Source: Zeus faber
Taxonomy: Eukaryota; Chordata; Actinopteri; Zeiformes; Zeidae
Length of the DNA: 64,000 nucleotides
Assembly: GCA_960531495.1 (NCBI GenBank)
Contig: OY482852.1
Location: forward strand, 8,991,212 to 9,055,211
Reading direction: 5' to 3'
Part shown: one piece after another, positions 31,681 to 42,413 of the stretch
How the letters are laid out: the number at the start of each line of letters is the position of its first letter
Position numbering within the stretch: the stretch's first letter is position 1
Translations under genes and position numbers: made by a program
The notes under the pieces: model-generated
Told to the model about the DNA's origin: nothing
Seen by the model: the letters and a program-made list of their open reading frames with translations, nothing else
Database searches by the model: none

Positions 31681-33590
31681 TCTTATTATTTTCTTATTCT
31701 TAATGCTGTTATTGTTATTTATTTTTCTTCTTTTTTGAAATTTTATGTCAATTTTTTTAACAATACAATGATACAAATAATCAAAAATAGTTTGATTTAA
31801 AAAGATACACAAGCGAAGATAAAATTGGGTAAATAAAGGACAAACAGTAAACAGTAAACAAAAGGAGAAATAAGTAAATAAAAACATGCCAGGCGTAAAC
31901 CTAAATTAATAGAAAGCAACGTAACCCTAACCTTAACCCCTAACTCTAACCCTAACCCCCTAACCCTCACCATCACCCTAACCCTAACCCTAACCCCTAA
32001 CCCTAACCCTAACCTAACCCCTAACCCTAACCCTAACCCCAAATGCTAACCCTAATCCCATACCTAACCCTTACCCCTAACCCCTACCCTCACCCTAACC
32101 CCTAACCCTAACCCTAACCCAAACCCAAACCCTAGCCCCTAACCCTAACCCCTAACCCTCACCCTAACCCTAACCCTAACCCCTAACACTAACCCCGAAG
32201 CCCAACCCCTAACCCCTACACTCACCCTAAGCATAACCCCTAACCCAACCCCCTAACCCCTAACCCTAACCCCCAAACCCTAACCTAACCCCCTAACACC
32301 TAACCCTAACCCTGACCCTAACCATAACCCCCAAACCCTTCTTATTATTTTCTTATTCTTAATGCTGTTGTTGTTATTTATTTTTCTTCTTTTTTTTAAT
32401 TTTATGTCAATTTTTTTGAACAATACAATGATACAAATAATCAATAATAGTTTGATTTAAAAAGATACACAAGCGAAGATAAAATTGGGTAAATAAAGGA
32501 CAAACAGTAAACAGTAAACAAAAAGAGATAAATAAGTAAATAAAAACATGCCAGGTGTAAACCTAAATGAATAGAAAGCAACGTAACCCTAACCTTAACC
32601 CCTAACCCTAACCCATAACCCCCTAACCCCCACCCTCACCCTAACCCTAACCCCTAACCCTAACCCTAACCCTAACCCTAACTCCTAACCCTAACCCAAA
32701 CCCAAACCCAAACCCGCACCCTCACCCTTACCCGAACCCCTTACCCAAACCCTCACTCCTAACCCCTAACCCTAACCTAACCCCCTTACCCTAACCCTAA
32801 CCCCCTAACCCTAACCCCAAACCCTAACCCTAAACCCAAACCATAACCCTAACCCTAACCCTACCCTCACCCCTAACCTTAACTCTAACCCTAACCCTAG
32901 CCCTAGCCCCTAACCCTAACCCCTAACCCTCACCCTAACCCTAACCCTAACCCCTAACACTAACCACGAAGCCCAACCCCTCACCCCTACCCTCACCCTA
33001 AGCCTAACCCCTAACCCAACCCCCTAACCCCTTACCCCCTAACCCTAACTCTAACCCTAACCCGAAGCCTAACCCTGACCCCTAACCCCTCACCCTAACC
33101 CTTAACCCTAATCCCTGAACCCTAACCCATAACCTAACCTTAACCCCTAACCCAAACCCAAACCCTAACCCCTAACCCTAATCCTATACCTAACCCTTAC
33201 CCCTACCCTCATCCCTAACCCTAACTCTAACCCTAACCCTAGCCCTAGCCCCTAACCCTCACCCTAACCCCTAACACTAACCCCGAACCCCAACCCCTCA
33301 CCCCTATCCTCACCCTAAGCCTAACCCCTAACCCAACCCCCTAACCCTAACCTAACCCTCTAACTCTAACTCTAACCCTAACCCTGACCCCTAACCCCTA
33401 ATCCCCCACCCTAACACTTAACCCTAACCCATAACCTAACCTTAACCCCTAACCTTCACCCTAACCCCTAACCCTAACCCCCTAACCCTAACCATAACCC
33501 CCCTAACCCCTAACCCTAACCCCCCTAACCCTAATCCCTAACCCTAACTTAACCCTAACCCACTAACCCTAACACCCCTAACCCTAAAAC
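31681..33590. repeat. Interstitial telomere-like (CCCTAA)n block with duplicated flanking unit
   Basis: Degenerate telomere hexamers, C-rich on the plus strand, occupy about 31921-32335 and 32582-33588. Variants include CCCCTAA, CCCAAA, CCCTCA and CCCTAGC. An AT-rich non-telomeric segment of about 245 bp at 31681-31922 is repeated almost identically at 32341-32585 (offset 659 bp), so the unit segment-plus-array has been tandemly duplicated. Longer sub-blocks containing CCGAAGCC or CACCCTAAGC recur several times in the right-hand array. The array is not at a sequence end and uniquely coded DNA lies on both sides. Confidence 0.93.
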
Positions 33591-33679
33591 ATTCAATTGG
33601 GACAACACTTTCATAGCTTTAATAGATAATATTTTCAGTCATTGTCAGTTTATACAGTATATTCTTTCAGTTTCTTCCG

Positions 33680-34064
33680 CGAAAACACGAAAGCGTTTCC
33701 GGCTGCGTGACGTCACGCCCCACTTGTGGGCGGGGTCTCGCGGAGTTGGCCGCGGCCGCCGTAGGTGAGCACCAGACACCGGGGGCTGAGGGGGCGAGGA
33801 CACGGGCGGGCGGCGCAGTCAGAGTGGACGACGCCGCGTACCACCGACCGGGCCCCGCTGGAAAGCGCCGACGTGAACGGCTAAGCTCCTCGGTGCTTTC
33901 AATCCATGCCACTGGAAGCTCCACCGGGAGGGACACGTCTCCTGCACTTTCTGAAGAAGCGCGAGTGTGGGAAGTTTTTTGTTGTTGTAGGTTTTTTTGT
34001 TGTTGTTGTTTGTAAGTTTAAACTTTGGGATTTCCGTGCTTTCCAGACCTTCCTCTCCTATGCG
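33680..34064 (+). promoter_or_regulatory. kdf1 promoter and probable 5' UTR exon
   Basis: A CpG-rich segment begins right after the telomere-like block. It holds a perfect TGACGTCA at 33708-33715, and candidate first-exon donors at about 33764 (TAG|GTGAGC) and 34065 (GCG|GTAAGT). The acceptor CATCAG at 34765-34770 precedes the kdf1 start. Which donor is used cannot be told from sequence alone. Confidence 0.4.
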
Positions 34065-34182
34065 GTAAGTTTACCTTTTCCAAACAAAAAGAAACCAACA
34101 TGTGTGCGTTGCAGACCGACTTCCTTCAGTGTGTCCTCTAGATGTAGGCCACACAACAGTGTCTGAGGCCATCCCAGTTCCA

Positions 34183-34595
34183 TGGAACGCCATTTGAGTC
34201 AATACGAAACAAGTAAATAACTAATGACTAATAAATAAATAGATATGTACATGGGATATATTAATGTCTGTGAAATAAATCCCGAAATAAATAAACGGGG
34301 TATTACATATACACATGTAAAATGTGTAAATAAATGAGTAAATATGGTTCAAATAAAGTTTTTTTTTTTATTGATTCAAAAAGGATGTTTTTTAAAAGAC
34401 TGTTTATTTATTTCACGGGGCTTTTATCTCATAATTCCACATGTATTTATTTAAAGGGACTTTTATTTCATAATTCCACATTTATTTATTTCGGGGCACT
34501 TTTACTTCTTAATGCCACATTTCCATCTGTTATATGCAAATGAATGGGGCGGCTCATGAGTGGGCCAATATCTCACAGACTCAAATGGCGTTCCA
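34183..34595. mobile_element. MITE-like element with 18 bp terminal inverted repeats
   Basis: TGGAACGCCATTTGAGTC at 34183-34200 recurs as its exact reverse complement at 34578-34595, enclosing about 377 bp of AT-rich DNA. Inside are three tandem units of about 40 bp (34403-34521), each ending in a form of AATTCCACAT. No coding capacity. Target-site duplication is not evident. Probably a non-autonomous DNA transposon in the 5' intron of kdf1; superfamily undetermined. Confidence 0.65.
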
Positions 34596-34789
34596 CTCAG
34601 CTCAGGTTGTATTTACATGTCTGTTCTAGCTGCTTGTTGATATAGTTTTTTATAGCAGGGTTTCGCGGCTATGAGAAGTGAAACGTCGGCGTTTTCACTT
34701 TGTTCCACTTCATGAGCTTGACGACTTCCATCTATTTATTTTTTCTACCTTGACCGCCCTCTCACATCAGATCTCGGGCACTCTGAGCG

Positions 34790-37507
34790 ATGCCTGGCCA
34801 CAGCACGGGCGCTCCCCAGGCGTCCCGCCACCACAGGCCCAACAACACCTACGGCACCAGAGCGGACCGCTACCGCCATGAGCGCACCGTGTCCCGTGAC
34901 AGCACCACCAGCCAAGAGTCATACAAGGACCGCCACCACGGGGAGCACGCACCGGACCACCACCGCCACCACCTCGACCCCTTGCGGCACCCCGCGGAAG
35001 CCAAACACGGCCGCAGGGGCCGCGCGCGGAACACCAACGGGCGCGGGTCTGAGACTATAGGCTTCATCCCCGGGTCGGCAGACAGCGCGCCCGCGGGCAG
35101 ACATGCCTGCGGCTCGTGCGCCTCCATGGGCTGGAGCGGCTGCAAGGCTCTGATCTGTTGCGTGCTCACCTGCGGCTTTTACGGCAGCCGGGAGCCCTGC
35201 CTCCCCGTCAACGAGAGCTCCACGGACCACCCCTCCAAGACCAGCGCCGAGTCCTACCCCCCGAACATCATGGCCGTCTCCAACCCAACGTGCGGCATCC
35301 CGCTGGAGTCCAGCATGCCGTGCAAACCCTCCAAGCTGCCCACAAGCGACAGCTTCCGCTACCCGGACGTGCGCATCGCCGGCCAGACGGTGGTGTACCC
35401 GCACCCGGCCCCCAAACGCACCCACAAGAGCACCAAGGGGAACAGCCAGCGCCCCGTCAGCGACACCAGCTTGTACTCCCGGGACGACCTGGACCTGGAC
35501 GACCTGAGCGACACGGGCACGGACATTGACTCCCTCATCACCAAGAAGCTGCTGGAGCTCTACGCGCTGCACCAGATCGACCAACTGGCCAAGTGCACCT
35601 CGGACTCCTCCTTCTCCCGCAAGACCAACGAGATCAGCGAGCTGATCTACAGCATCGCCCAGGACTACAACCTGGAGAAGCAGGAGGCCGAGTGCAAGCT
35701 GGTGCACGGCGTCATCCGCATCAGCATGCGGAAGGGGAAGCGGAACAAGAACTCCCACCCCTCGGTCCAGCGGCCCAACGTCAGGAGCGACGGGACTCTC
35801 CCCGACAGCGGCAACGAGACCATGACCAACACCTTCATCAGCAGCGACAGTAAGATCGATCCAAATACCAACACCTGACACGTTGGGATGAGCCCATAAT
35901 ATATTCACATTTAAATAACAGTATATGATGTTTAAAATATAAGATAGCCAGGGTTCCCGGGGTCCCTTCCACATACCAAAGGCTCAGCAGTCGCGCTGTG
36001 TTTGTCCGTGGCACTCGCAGCGTGTTGGGCAATGCTGCCGAAGCGGCGTTCCGGCTGCGAGGGGCCTGACATTTTAACACTGCCGCCGTCATGCGGAAAC
36101 GAAATGGAGATGAAGGGAAAAAGAAACAAAAACACATTCTGTAAACAAAGCTGAACTTTGGCACCGTGACATCGTCGCCAGCCGTAACATAACTGTCAAC
36201 ACCCGGCGCATTTACCGAGGCGGTTTCCTCTAAATGAAAATGACAACGCGCGGACGCGCCATTATGTCGCCGACAGGTTATTGTGCTGAATCGGTTGAGC
36301 CCTCTTTAGTCTGTCTGGCCCTCGCGCTCACGCTCCCTTTTTTTCCCCCTCCCCTCACCGCCGCAGTGCCCGAGGTCAAGGTGTCGGAGCTGACATCGTC
36401 GGACGAACTGGCGCGGAAGATGAGACACTACAGCGGCAGGAGTAAGTACGCCGTTTACAGGAAAATAATACTGCGACGCCCGCTTTTGTTTCTCGTATTC
36501 GCCCGTGAATGCATAAGGCATGGCGGCGAATCCGACCGGCGGGCGCTACGTGCATGTCAGGCTGTATCATATCAATGCTGTATGTAACACCAAGTTGTCC
36601 CGGACAATGGGATCTTATCGTGGCTGCAAGCCGCCGGGGGCAAAACGAGCGCTGGGCATGTTCTATTGTACCCCTGTGCAGCTGCAGGCACTTCCTCAGC
36701 TCCTCTCGGCTTTCCAGTAAGGCACCGATAAGTCGATGAGACTCCGGGGGTGGAAAACCCCAGGCATTCCTACCTTTTCTCCTGAATAATCCCTTACTCA
36801 TCCGCCAACTCCTCCTACTCCTCCTCCTCCTCGCATGCCACCTTACACCACCATTGCTCTGCCTAACTTTCCCCTTCGGCTTTGGGTTTTACACTTTGGC
36901 TCCGACGAGGCTCGTGGATCAAATCGCAATAAGTATACGCTGCATGCCGCCCGGTGGTTTGTTATTATTATTATTATTATGCATTTAAATGCGCGTCTTG
37001 TGTTACGGATTAATCGCCGTGCAGTGGCCTCTCTCCTTGTCGCTCGGCGCTGAGCCCCTGGCAAAGTGGGAGTTATCTTATTACATGGTCTTTTGAAAGC
37101 GGCGCTGTTCCGCATCCATTAATGCTCAGCCTGGGAATGTGCCAGGCTCCTAAAATCAACTTTCACAAATGTTTAACGTCTCAGTGCACACACCCTCAAA
37201 ACCTGTATCGAACCTACCTCTCGATGTTGCTGAAACGGAATCGGATGTCGTTTAAAACTTGGCGAGTTTGCAAGCGTACAAGAGTGCGCAAGCGCAGTTT
37301 TTAGCAGCCCTCTTTTAATACACATATATTATATATAAGTGAATATCTCCCTTGTTGTTTTTGTGGGTTTTATCTGCCCATGTTGTGTAAGTAAATTACT
37401 GTCTTGCCCTCGCAGCGCTCTCGTCCGGCACGGCCACCGCCTACTCGCCCTATCAGCACGAAACTGAAACGGACTCTTCGGGGGCTCCCCTGCTGCACGT
37501 CCTCTGA
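34790..37507 (+). CDS. kdf1: Keratinocyte differentiation factor 1 (KDF1), 3 coding exons
   Basis: Exons: 34790-35849, 36367-36441, 37416-37507. They sum to 1227 nt, 408 aa (human 398). KDF1 controls the switch from proliferation to differentiation in epidermis and is needed for skin and ectodermal development. It has no named catalytic domain. Seen: a basic, His/Arg-rich N-terminus; a cysteine-rich patch (about 107-136, with CKALICC); SFRYPDVRIAG; the best-conserved core at about 249-300 (LYALHQIDQLAKCTSD, then EISELIYSIAQDY and GVIRISMRKGK); PDSGNETM; ELARKMRHY in exon 2; and the family C-terminus TDSSGAPLLHV. The start follows an acceptor at 34770. The first coding exon is GC-rich, which opens long shadow frames on both strands. 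Converges with nr0b2. Confidence 0.93.
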
Positions 37508-38153
37508 ACCGGACAAACACCGAACCAAAAGGAAGAAGATTCGCACTGGAAAGGGACGTTGCCCACTCTGTGGTCTACCTTCGTTTTCTGCCGCCGTCGT
37601 CACTCGCCTCCATCAAGATTCAATGTTACAGAGGGGAAGCGCCTTGTGCCCTTGGTGGACGCCGCCGTAACTTTTGACACTGTTTGGCCTCCGCTCGAAA
37701 CCCGTGGACCTTGGGTGCGATTTGGAGATGGAGCCGCACCTCCACGCCTGTCCGCCTCTGCAAGCTGTCCGTGGATGGGCCAAAATGTATTTTTTATTTT
37801 TATTTTATTTTTTTTTGTATTTTTATGCGTATCCTTAATTTTCATTTAGTATTTTATGCTTGCACAATCTCCACTGTGTAGTGTAAAGACACGTGACGAC
37901 ACTCCACGCAATGTTCCGCACAGACATCCCGAGAGACTTGATCCCAAAGTGTTTTGGGTCATCGGGCCTTGAGTTTTTTTTGACAGACTCGTCTCTGTAG
38001 ATGGATTTGGTAGCGGATTTTGACTTGAACAGTTCAAAAACTCACTTGTATTTTCGAGCCATATTTGGGATGTTCATGTTACGTTTGGGCTGTTAAAAAT
38101 ATTTGCGGCATTGTGTTATATATATATATATTTTTTATCTTCATTGTTAGTCA

Positions 38154-38159
38154 AATAAA
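38154..38159 (+). terminator. Candidate poly(A) signal of kdf1
   Basis: AATAAA 647 nt after the kdf1 stop, following an A/T-rich stretch with a short (TA)n run. It is the first canonical signal downstream. Confidence 0.55.
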
Positions 38160-40139
38160 AATTATATATTCATCTGTGCTTTTTGCATTCCTACATATTT
38201 GCTGTAGGTTGTTCACCCCCCCAGTATAACTAATTAATGTAAATTGTCTAGCGCTCATTTTAACTGGTTAAAGTGCCGACGTGAGGAACATACGTACTAA
38301 ATAGGCCACACAGAGTGACACAAAACTCAGTGCCGTCCTCCTCTATCCTCACTCGCCGTTGCGTTCTTTATTGTCCTGCAGTAGATTTCTTGTGCCACAT
38401 GAACACGTCGCTGGGTGTTTTGTGCCGTTGTCTTTTGACCCCTAATTTTCCTCGGCCTCGCATCTGTGTTGTTGCTCTCCTCGCTCCCTGTGCTGTGTCA
38501 TAGAAGCTTTTTCTGCCCTCAGCAAAAGCAGAAACTAGTTTGGCTGGTTCTGACAAAGGAAAGGAAATAAAATCCTGCCGTTTTTCTGTTTTAAAAAAAG
38601 AAAATAAAAACTGGGACTGGAAAAAGAAGCTGATTTCAGGGCCTTCTCCCGTAATATCCCTACTTCGGAGAATAACATTTCTTTTAGGTGTTTGATTGAA
38701 TTTAGGATGGAGGTCATGTGTTAATTACTCTGCTGTTCAGCAGTGCCTTAAGACGGAGTTACCCCCAACCCAAATGTTGTAGGTATTGATGCCAGGTCGC
38801 TTGGTTTAATTCATTTAAAAAAAAAAAAAAAAGAATAATCCCATTACAAATGAAGTTATTCAACCTCAATAACCAAAATATGAATCAGTTTTTACCTATA
38901 GATTACAAGTAATTCTGCTCTGGAATGTTTGTTTGCTCAGCCCCTTGCCTAGGCAACCCCATTAACCAGGATCAACAGTTTCTATATAATATATATACAG
39001 TATTGCAGTATGTTGAAACGGAAATTTAAAATATATGATTTTACCGATCACCGTTGACAATATTATTATGCCCTTAAATATTGTAATATATTCTCCCGAT
39101 GGATTTTTTTTTTTCCAATAACATCTAAAAAATATTTGAGCGCAGTGGCCATCGAAACAATTGAATTCCTCAGTGTAATTTGTGTATTTATTTGCAATTG
39201 TGTATCGCAATCACCATGTGATCTGCCCCCCCCTCCCACCAACACATTCCTGTTTTACCTGAATGGGGTGTCATGTAGTTTCTCACTGTTTCACAACCAG
39301 CATACCACAGCTAAGGAAGGATATTTGTTGGATTTCAAAATGTCCAAAACAATTTTAATCTGAATTAGTTCAGCAATAACGAGAATATTGACTATGCATT
39401 AAATTTAATTTTGTTCACACTCAACTTTCCATATGAACTGGGTGGTTGGGCTAATATTTCTTAATACTGTATTTGTTCTTTGTTTTTTTCCACTTCCCTT
39501 ATACACTTGAAGGCACAGAATCGTACAATTATGTGCATTTGCATTGTCCGCCAATAGTTTGCTTCCAATCTACAGTATCTCCTTGCTGCAACTTTGCAGA
39601 TTGAGCAATTTAACAATTTGGAGTTCAAATTTTCACCACTAGAGGAAGACAAACCGCAACAAAAAAGCACGCACAAAAACAAATCATTGCTCGTGAAATT
39701 ATAAGGACGTGTCCTATTTTGTGGATCAGTAAAGGCCTATAATTTCCGATACTTTTAATAAAACATGTATAATTGCTTGTCTGAAAAGATAAATCCAGAC
39801 ACAGATAACAGTGGACTGGCCTGTAATGTTTCATTGACACTGTTGGAGGAGAAAAACCGTGAACAGCTGTGATGCCAGATGTGCATTGAGGTGAGTGCTG
39901 AAAGGTTACTTGGGTTCAAAGATAAGAATATGATTGGGTTGATTTGGAATGAGATTATACCACGTCTTCCTTTGACTTTCCCAAGGGTATGTTTTTATTG
40001 TCCACCACAATCGCAAATTAATAATCCGGTGTCAGATTGAGGTACGGGAATGTGTGGGAAATGCTTTTGAGTCTGTTTTTAAAAAAGGACTTGTTGTAAA
40101 TATATGCTTCTGGATTCTTTGGTTCTGTACAAAAATATA
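38160..40139. other. Convergent intergenic region, kdf1 to nr0b2
   Basis: No gene recognised on either strand. Content is AT-rich with short homopolymer runs (38816-38832). Several short frames show no family resemblance. Confidence 0.5.
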
Positions 40140-40145
40140 TTTATT
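40140..40145 (-). terminator. Candidate poly(A) signal of nr0b2
   Basis: AATAAA on the minus strand, 415 nt past the nr0b2 stop codon. The (AT)n tract at 40395-40431 lies within this inferred 3' UTR. Confidence 0.4.
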
Positions 40146-40389
40146 TAAAACATTCTGCACAAAAAAAACATAGTTACAATATTCAAGGAAACTTTTTTTT
40201 TTTTCCATTTTAAACCAACAGTTGTAAAGCCTGTCCTTGTATTCTAATTGGAAAGTTTTAAGCTTCCTGCCATAGCACATCAAGTGAACCTAACTTAAAG
40301 TGACCTCAAAACTAATGTATGTATAACCAATTCATAGTTGTGTGCACACATTAAACAAAATATTATCCATTCAATTTGTCTCTTCTTTT

Positions 40390-40394
<5 letters not shown>

Positions 40395-40431
<37 letters not shown>
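40395..40431. repeat. (AT)n microsatellite
   Basis: About 18 AT units preceded by a T-run, in the inferred nr0b2 3' UTR. Confidence 0.95.
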
Positions 40432-40433
<2 letters not shown>

Positions 40434-40559
40434 AAGGTGCTTCTTCATTCCATGAGGACACAAGTATTGTAAAAAAAAAAAAGAAAAAGCATATGAAGCA
40501 AGAGGAAAATACAATCGTCAGCCACCTCTTGGCTCTTCACGAAGTCCACGCACGCCACG

Positions 40560-41504
40560 TTATCTACCTAACAGCATGTCAACCAGCAGGTCCAGAAGAT
40601 CAGCCTGGCCTATCAGCGACCGAAAGAACAGCTCGGTGATGAGGCCGGGGGTGATGGTCTGCAGCGTCGAGGCCGTGAGCAGGATGCGAGCAAAGCGTCC
40701 CCGGTCCCCTGGGTGGAGGGGCTCCACCACCTCTCTCAGGGCATGGTGCGCTTCCTGCTGCAGGCCTTCAACGAAGAGAGCCGCCTTCAATTCTGGAACG
40801 TCTGTTGGAATGAGGAGAGGCAGGATAAGTTACCAAGCTGCATGAAACACGGAGATACCTATTCTAAATGAGCGGGAGGAAAGTGTTACGCATAGTGTTC
40901 TGGATGGTAAGGATGTTTTAGGGAACACATCTACAAGGGTTTGGGTTTGCGGGGCGTATTGAAATGAACACCTACCGGGGTTGAATATCATGGTCCCTTT
41001 GAGGTACGCGTACTCCTTCGGACTCAAATCCAAACTCCAAAATTTTTTGAGACAGCATTTGAGTTTGCCGACGCCGGCCGAGGTGGGCTGGTCCCTCTCC
41101 GTCTCAGGGCTGCCCTGACAGTTCAGCAGGATCTTTTTCAGCATGCTGTCGGCGGGGGTGTCGACGACCTCAAAGTTGACCCCTTCCTGCGCCAGACCTA
41201 GGATGAAGAGCGGCGCCCAGCATTTCCGCAGCAGCGCAAACTGGTCATCCAGCGGAAGCTGGTTGAAGGCAGGCAGACTCTTCATGAAATTGACGGTTTT
41301 GACCAGCACGGCCGAGGCTTCTTGGCAGATCTTGGACGGCCTTTTCAGGCAAACTGTCCGCCGCACGTCACAGTTGCATCTGTGGGGTATCGAGCTGTAG
41401 TTGAGGTTGTTTTGACTCGGTCCACTGTTATCCATTTTGCTGAGGATGTTGTAAAGGATCACGTTTCTCTCACTGTGGTCTGAGCAATGGCATCCGTTAT
41501 CCAT
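40560..41504 (-). CDS. nr0b2: Nuclear receptor subfamily 0 group B member 2 (SHP), 2 exons
   Basis: Exons in transcript order: 41504-40976 and 40801-40560, 771 nt, 256 aa (human 257). SHP is an orphan nuclear receptor without a DNA-binding domain. It represses other receptors such as NR5A2 and HNF4A and mediates bile-acid feedback on cholesterol metabolism. Seen: no zinc-finger module; an LxxLL-like ILYNIL at residues 16-21 matching the ILYALL of mammalian SHP; a Cys/His-rich linker (HRCNCDVRR); ligand-binding-domain motifs LLRKCWAPLFILGLAQE, FWSLDLSPKEYAYLKGT and NPDVPELKA, with the single intron inside NPD; LLTASTLQTI; and a C-terminal AF-2-like end DMLLGR. Both size and the one-intron structure fit the family. 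Confidence 0.96.
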
Positions 41505-41620
41505 TATTTAATTTTTTTTTTAGCTTTCTGTCGTTAAATCTCGGTCAAATGCTGTGCCTGCTCGCTCAAACTCTTTTGCGAGGCTGTGGGTATCAGTGCT
41601 ACTACCTGTCACTGTGGCTG

Positions 41621-41628
41621 TATTTATA
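41621..41628 (-). promoter_or_regulatory. TATA box of nr0b2
   Basis: TATAAATA on the minus strand 117 nt upstream of the ATG, which would place the transcription start near 41590-41595 and give a 5' UTR of about 90 nt. No splice acceptor is needed before the ATG. Confidence 0.6.
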
Positions 41629-41650
41629 AGGCCAACCCACCCAACTTGTT

Positions 41651-41659
41651 GGACCTTGA
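41651..41659 (-). promoter_or_regulatory. NR5A/ERR-type half-site near the nr0b2 TATA box
   Basis: TCAAGGTCC on the minus strand, one base off the extended half-site TCAAGGTCA bound by NR5A2 (LRH-1) and ERR. It lies about 60 nt upstream of the inferred start. SHP promoters are established NR5A2 targets, so the site is plausible; binding is inferred. Confidence 0.45.
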
Positions 41660-41948
41660 CTTGTCAACACTCTGGACGTGATAAACAACTACGTACTACC
41701 ACCCACTGACTGAGCAGGTCCCTGGACACAGATAAGCCTTTAACATTGAAAAGGAACTAATGAAGTAATGCCAGAATATCAGGTGGGCTGGGCCTTATCT
41801 TTCATTTGTGTCATTAACCCAGGCCGTACCAAGCTACCAAGGACTGCGGAGTCCCTGTGCACTGCCAGCTCACACCTACCGCCATGGAACAAGGCCAAAG
41901 CAGAGAGGGCTTTGACCTACAAGTTAAATCCTTGAAATATGTAGCCTG

Positions 41949-42054
<106 letters not shown>

Positions 42055-42287
42055 ATGAATAAAACTCTTGAATCTTGAATCTTGAATCTTGAATGAGATA
42101 TTGTCTTGTCAAGAAAGAACGATATGATCATTTGTTAGTTGTTCAAATAATATAAAAGAAATTCTAAAAATGACAATTGCTCTTTTCTGTGAGATCCAGA
42201 AGTGAAAGACATCAATCACATAAAATGACACAGGTCACCTTTTCCCTGGATGAGATCAAAATATTAAAGAGAGGAATTGTGAATCAC

Positions 42288-42290
<3 letters not shown>

Positions 42291-42339
<49 letters not shown>

Positions 42340-42366
42340 AGGATAGACAGATAGACAGATAGATAA

Positions 42367-42413
<47 letters not shown>
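42291..42413. repeat. GACA/GATA tetranucleotide microsatellite
   Basis: About 12 GACA units followed by a mixed zone and about 13 GATA units. It is the second GACA-to-GATA array in the window, with the same order as that at 183-272. Confidence 0.95.

Noticed and set aside
31900..33590. Telomere-like block as a true chromosome end
   Set aside because: Hexamers are highly degenerate and complete genes continue on both sides.
34919..35974. 351-codon open frame on the minus strand over kdf1 exon 1
   Set aside because: It mirrors the GC-rich kdf1 coding exon, has Val/Ala/Gly-rich low-complexity composition typical of an antisense shadow, and kdf1 matches its family over the whole length.
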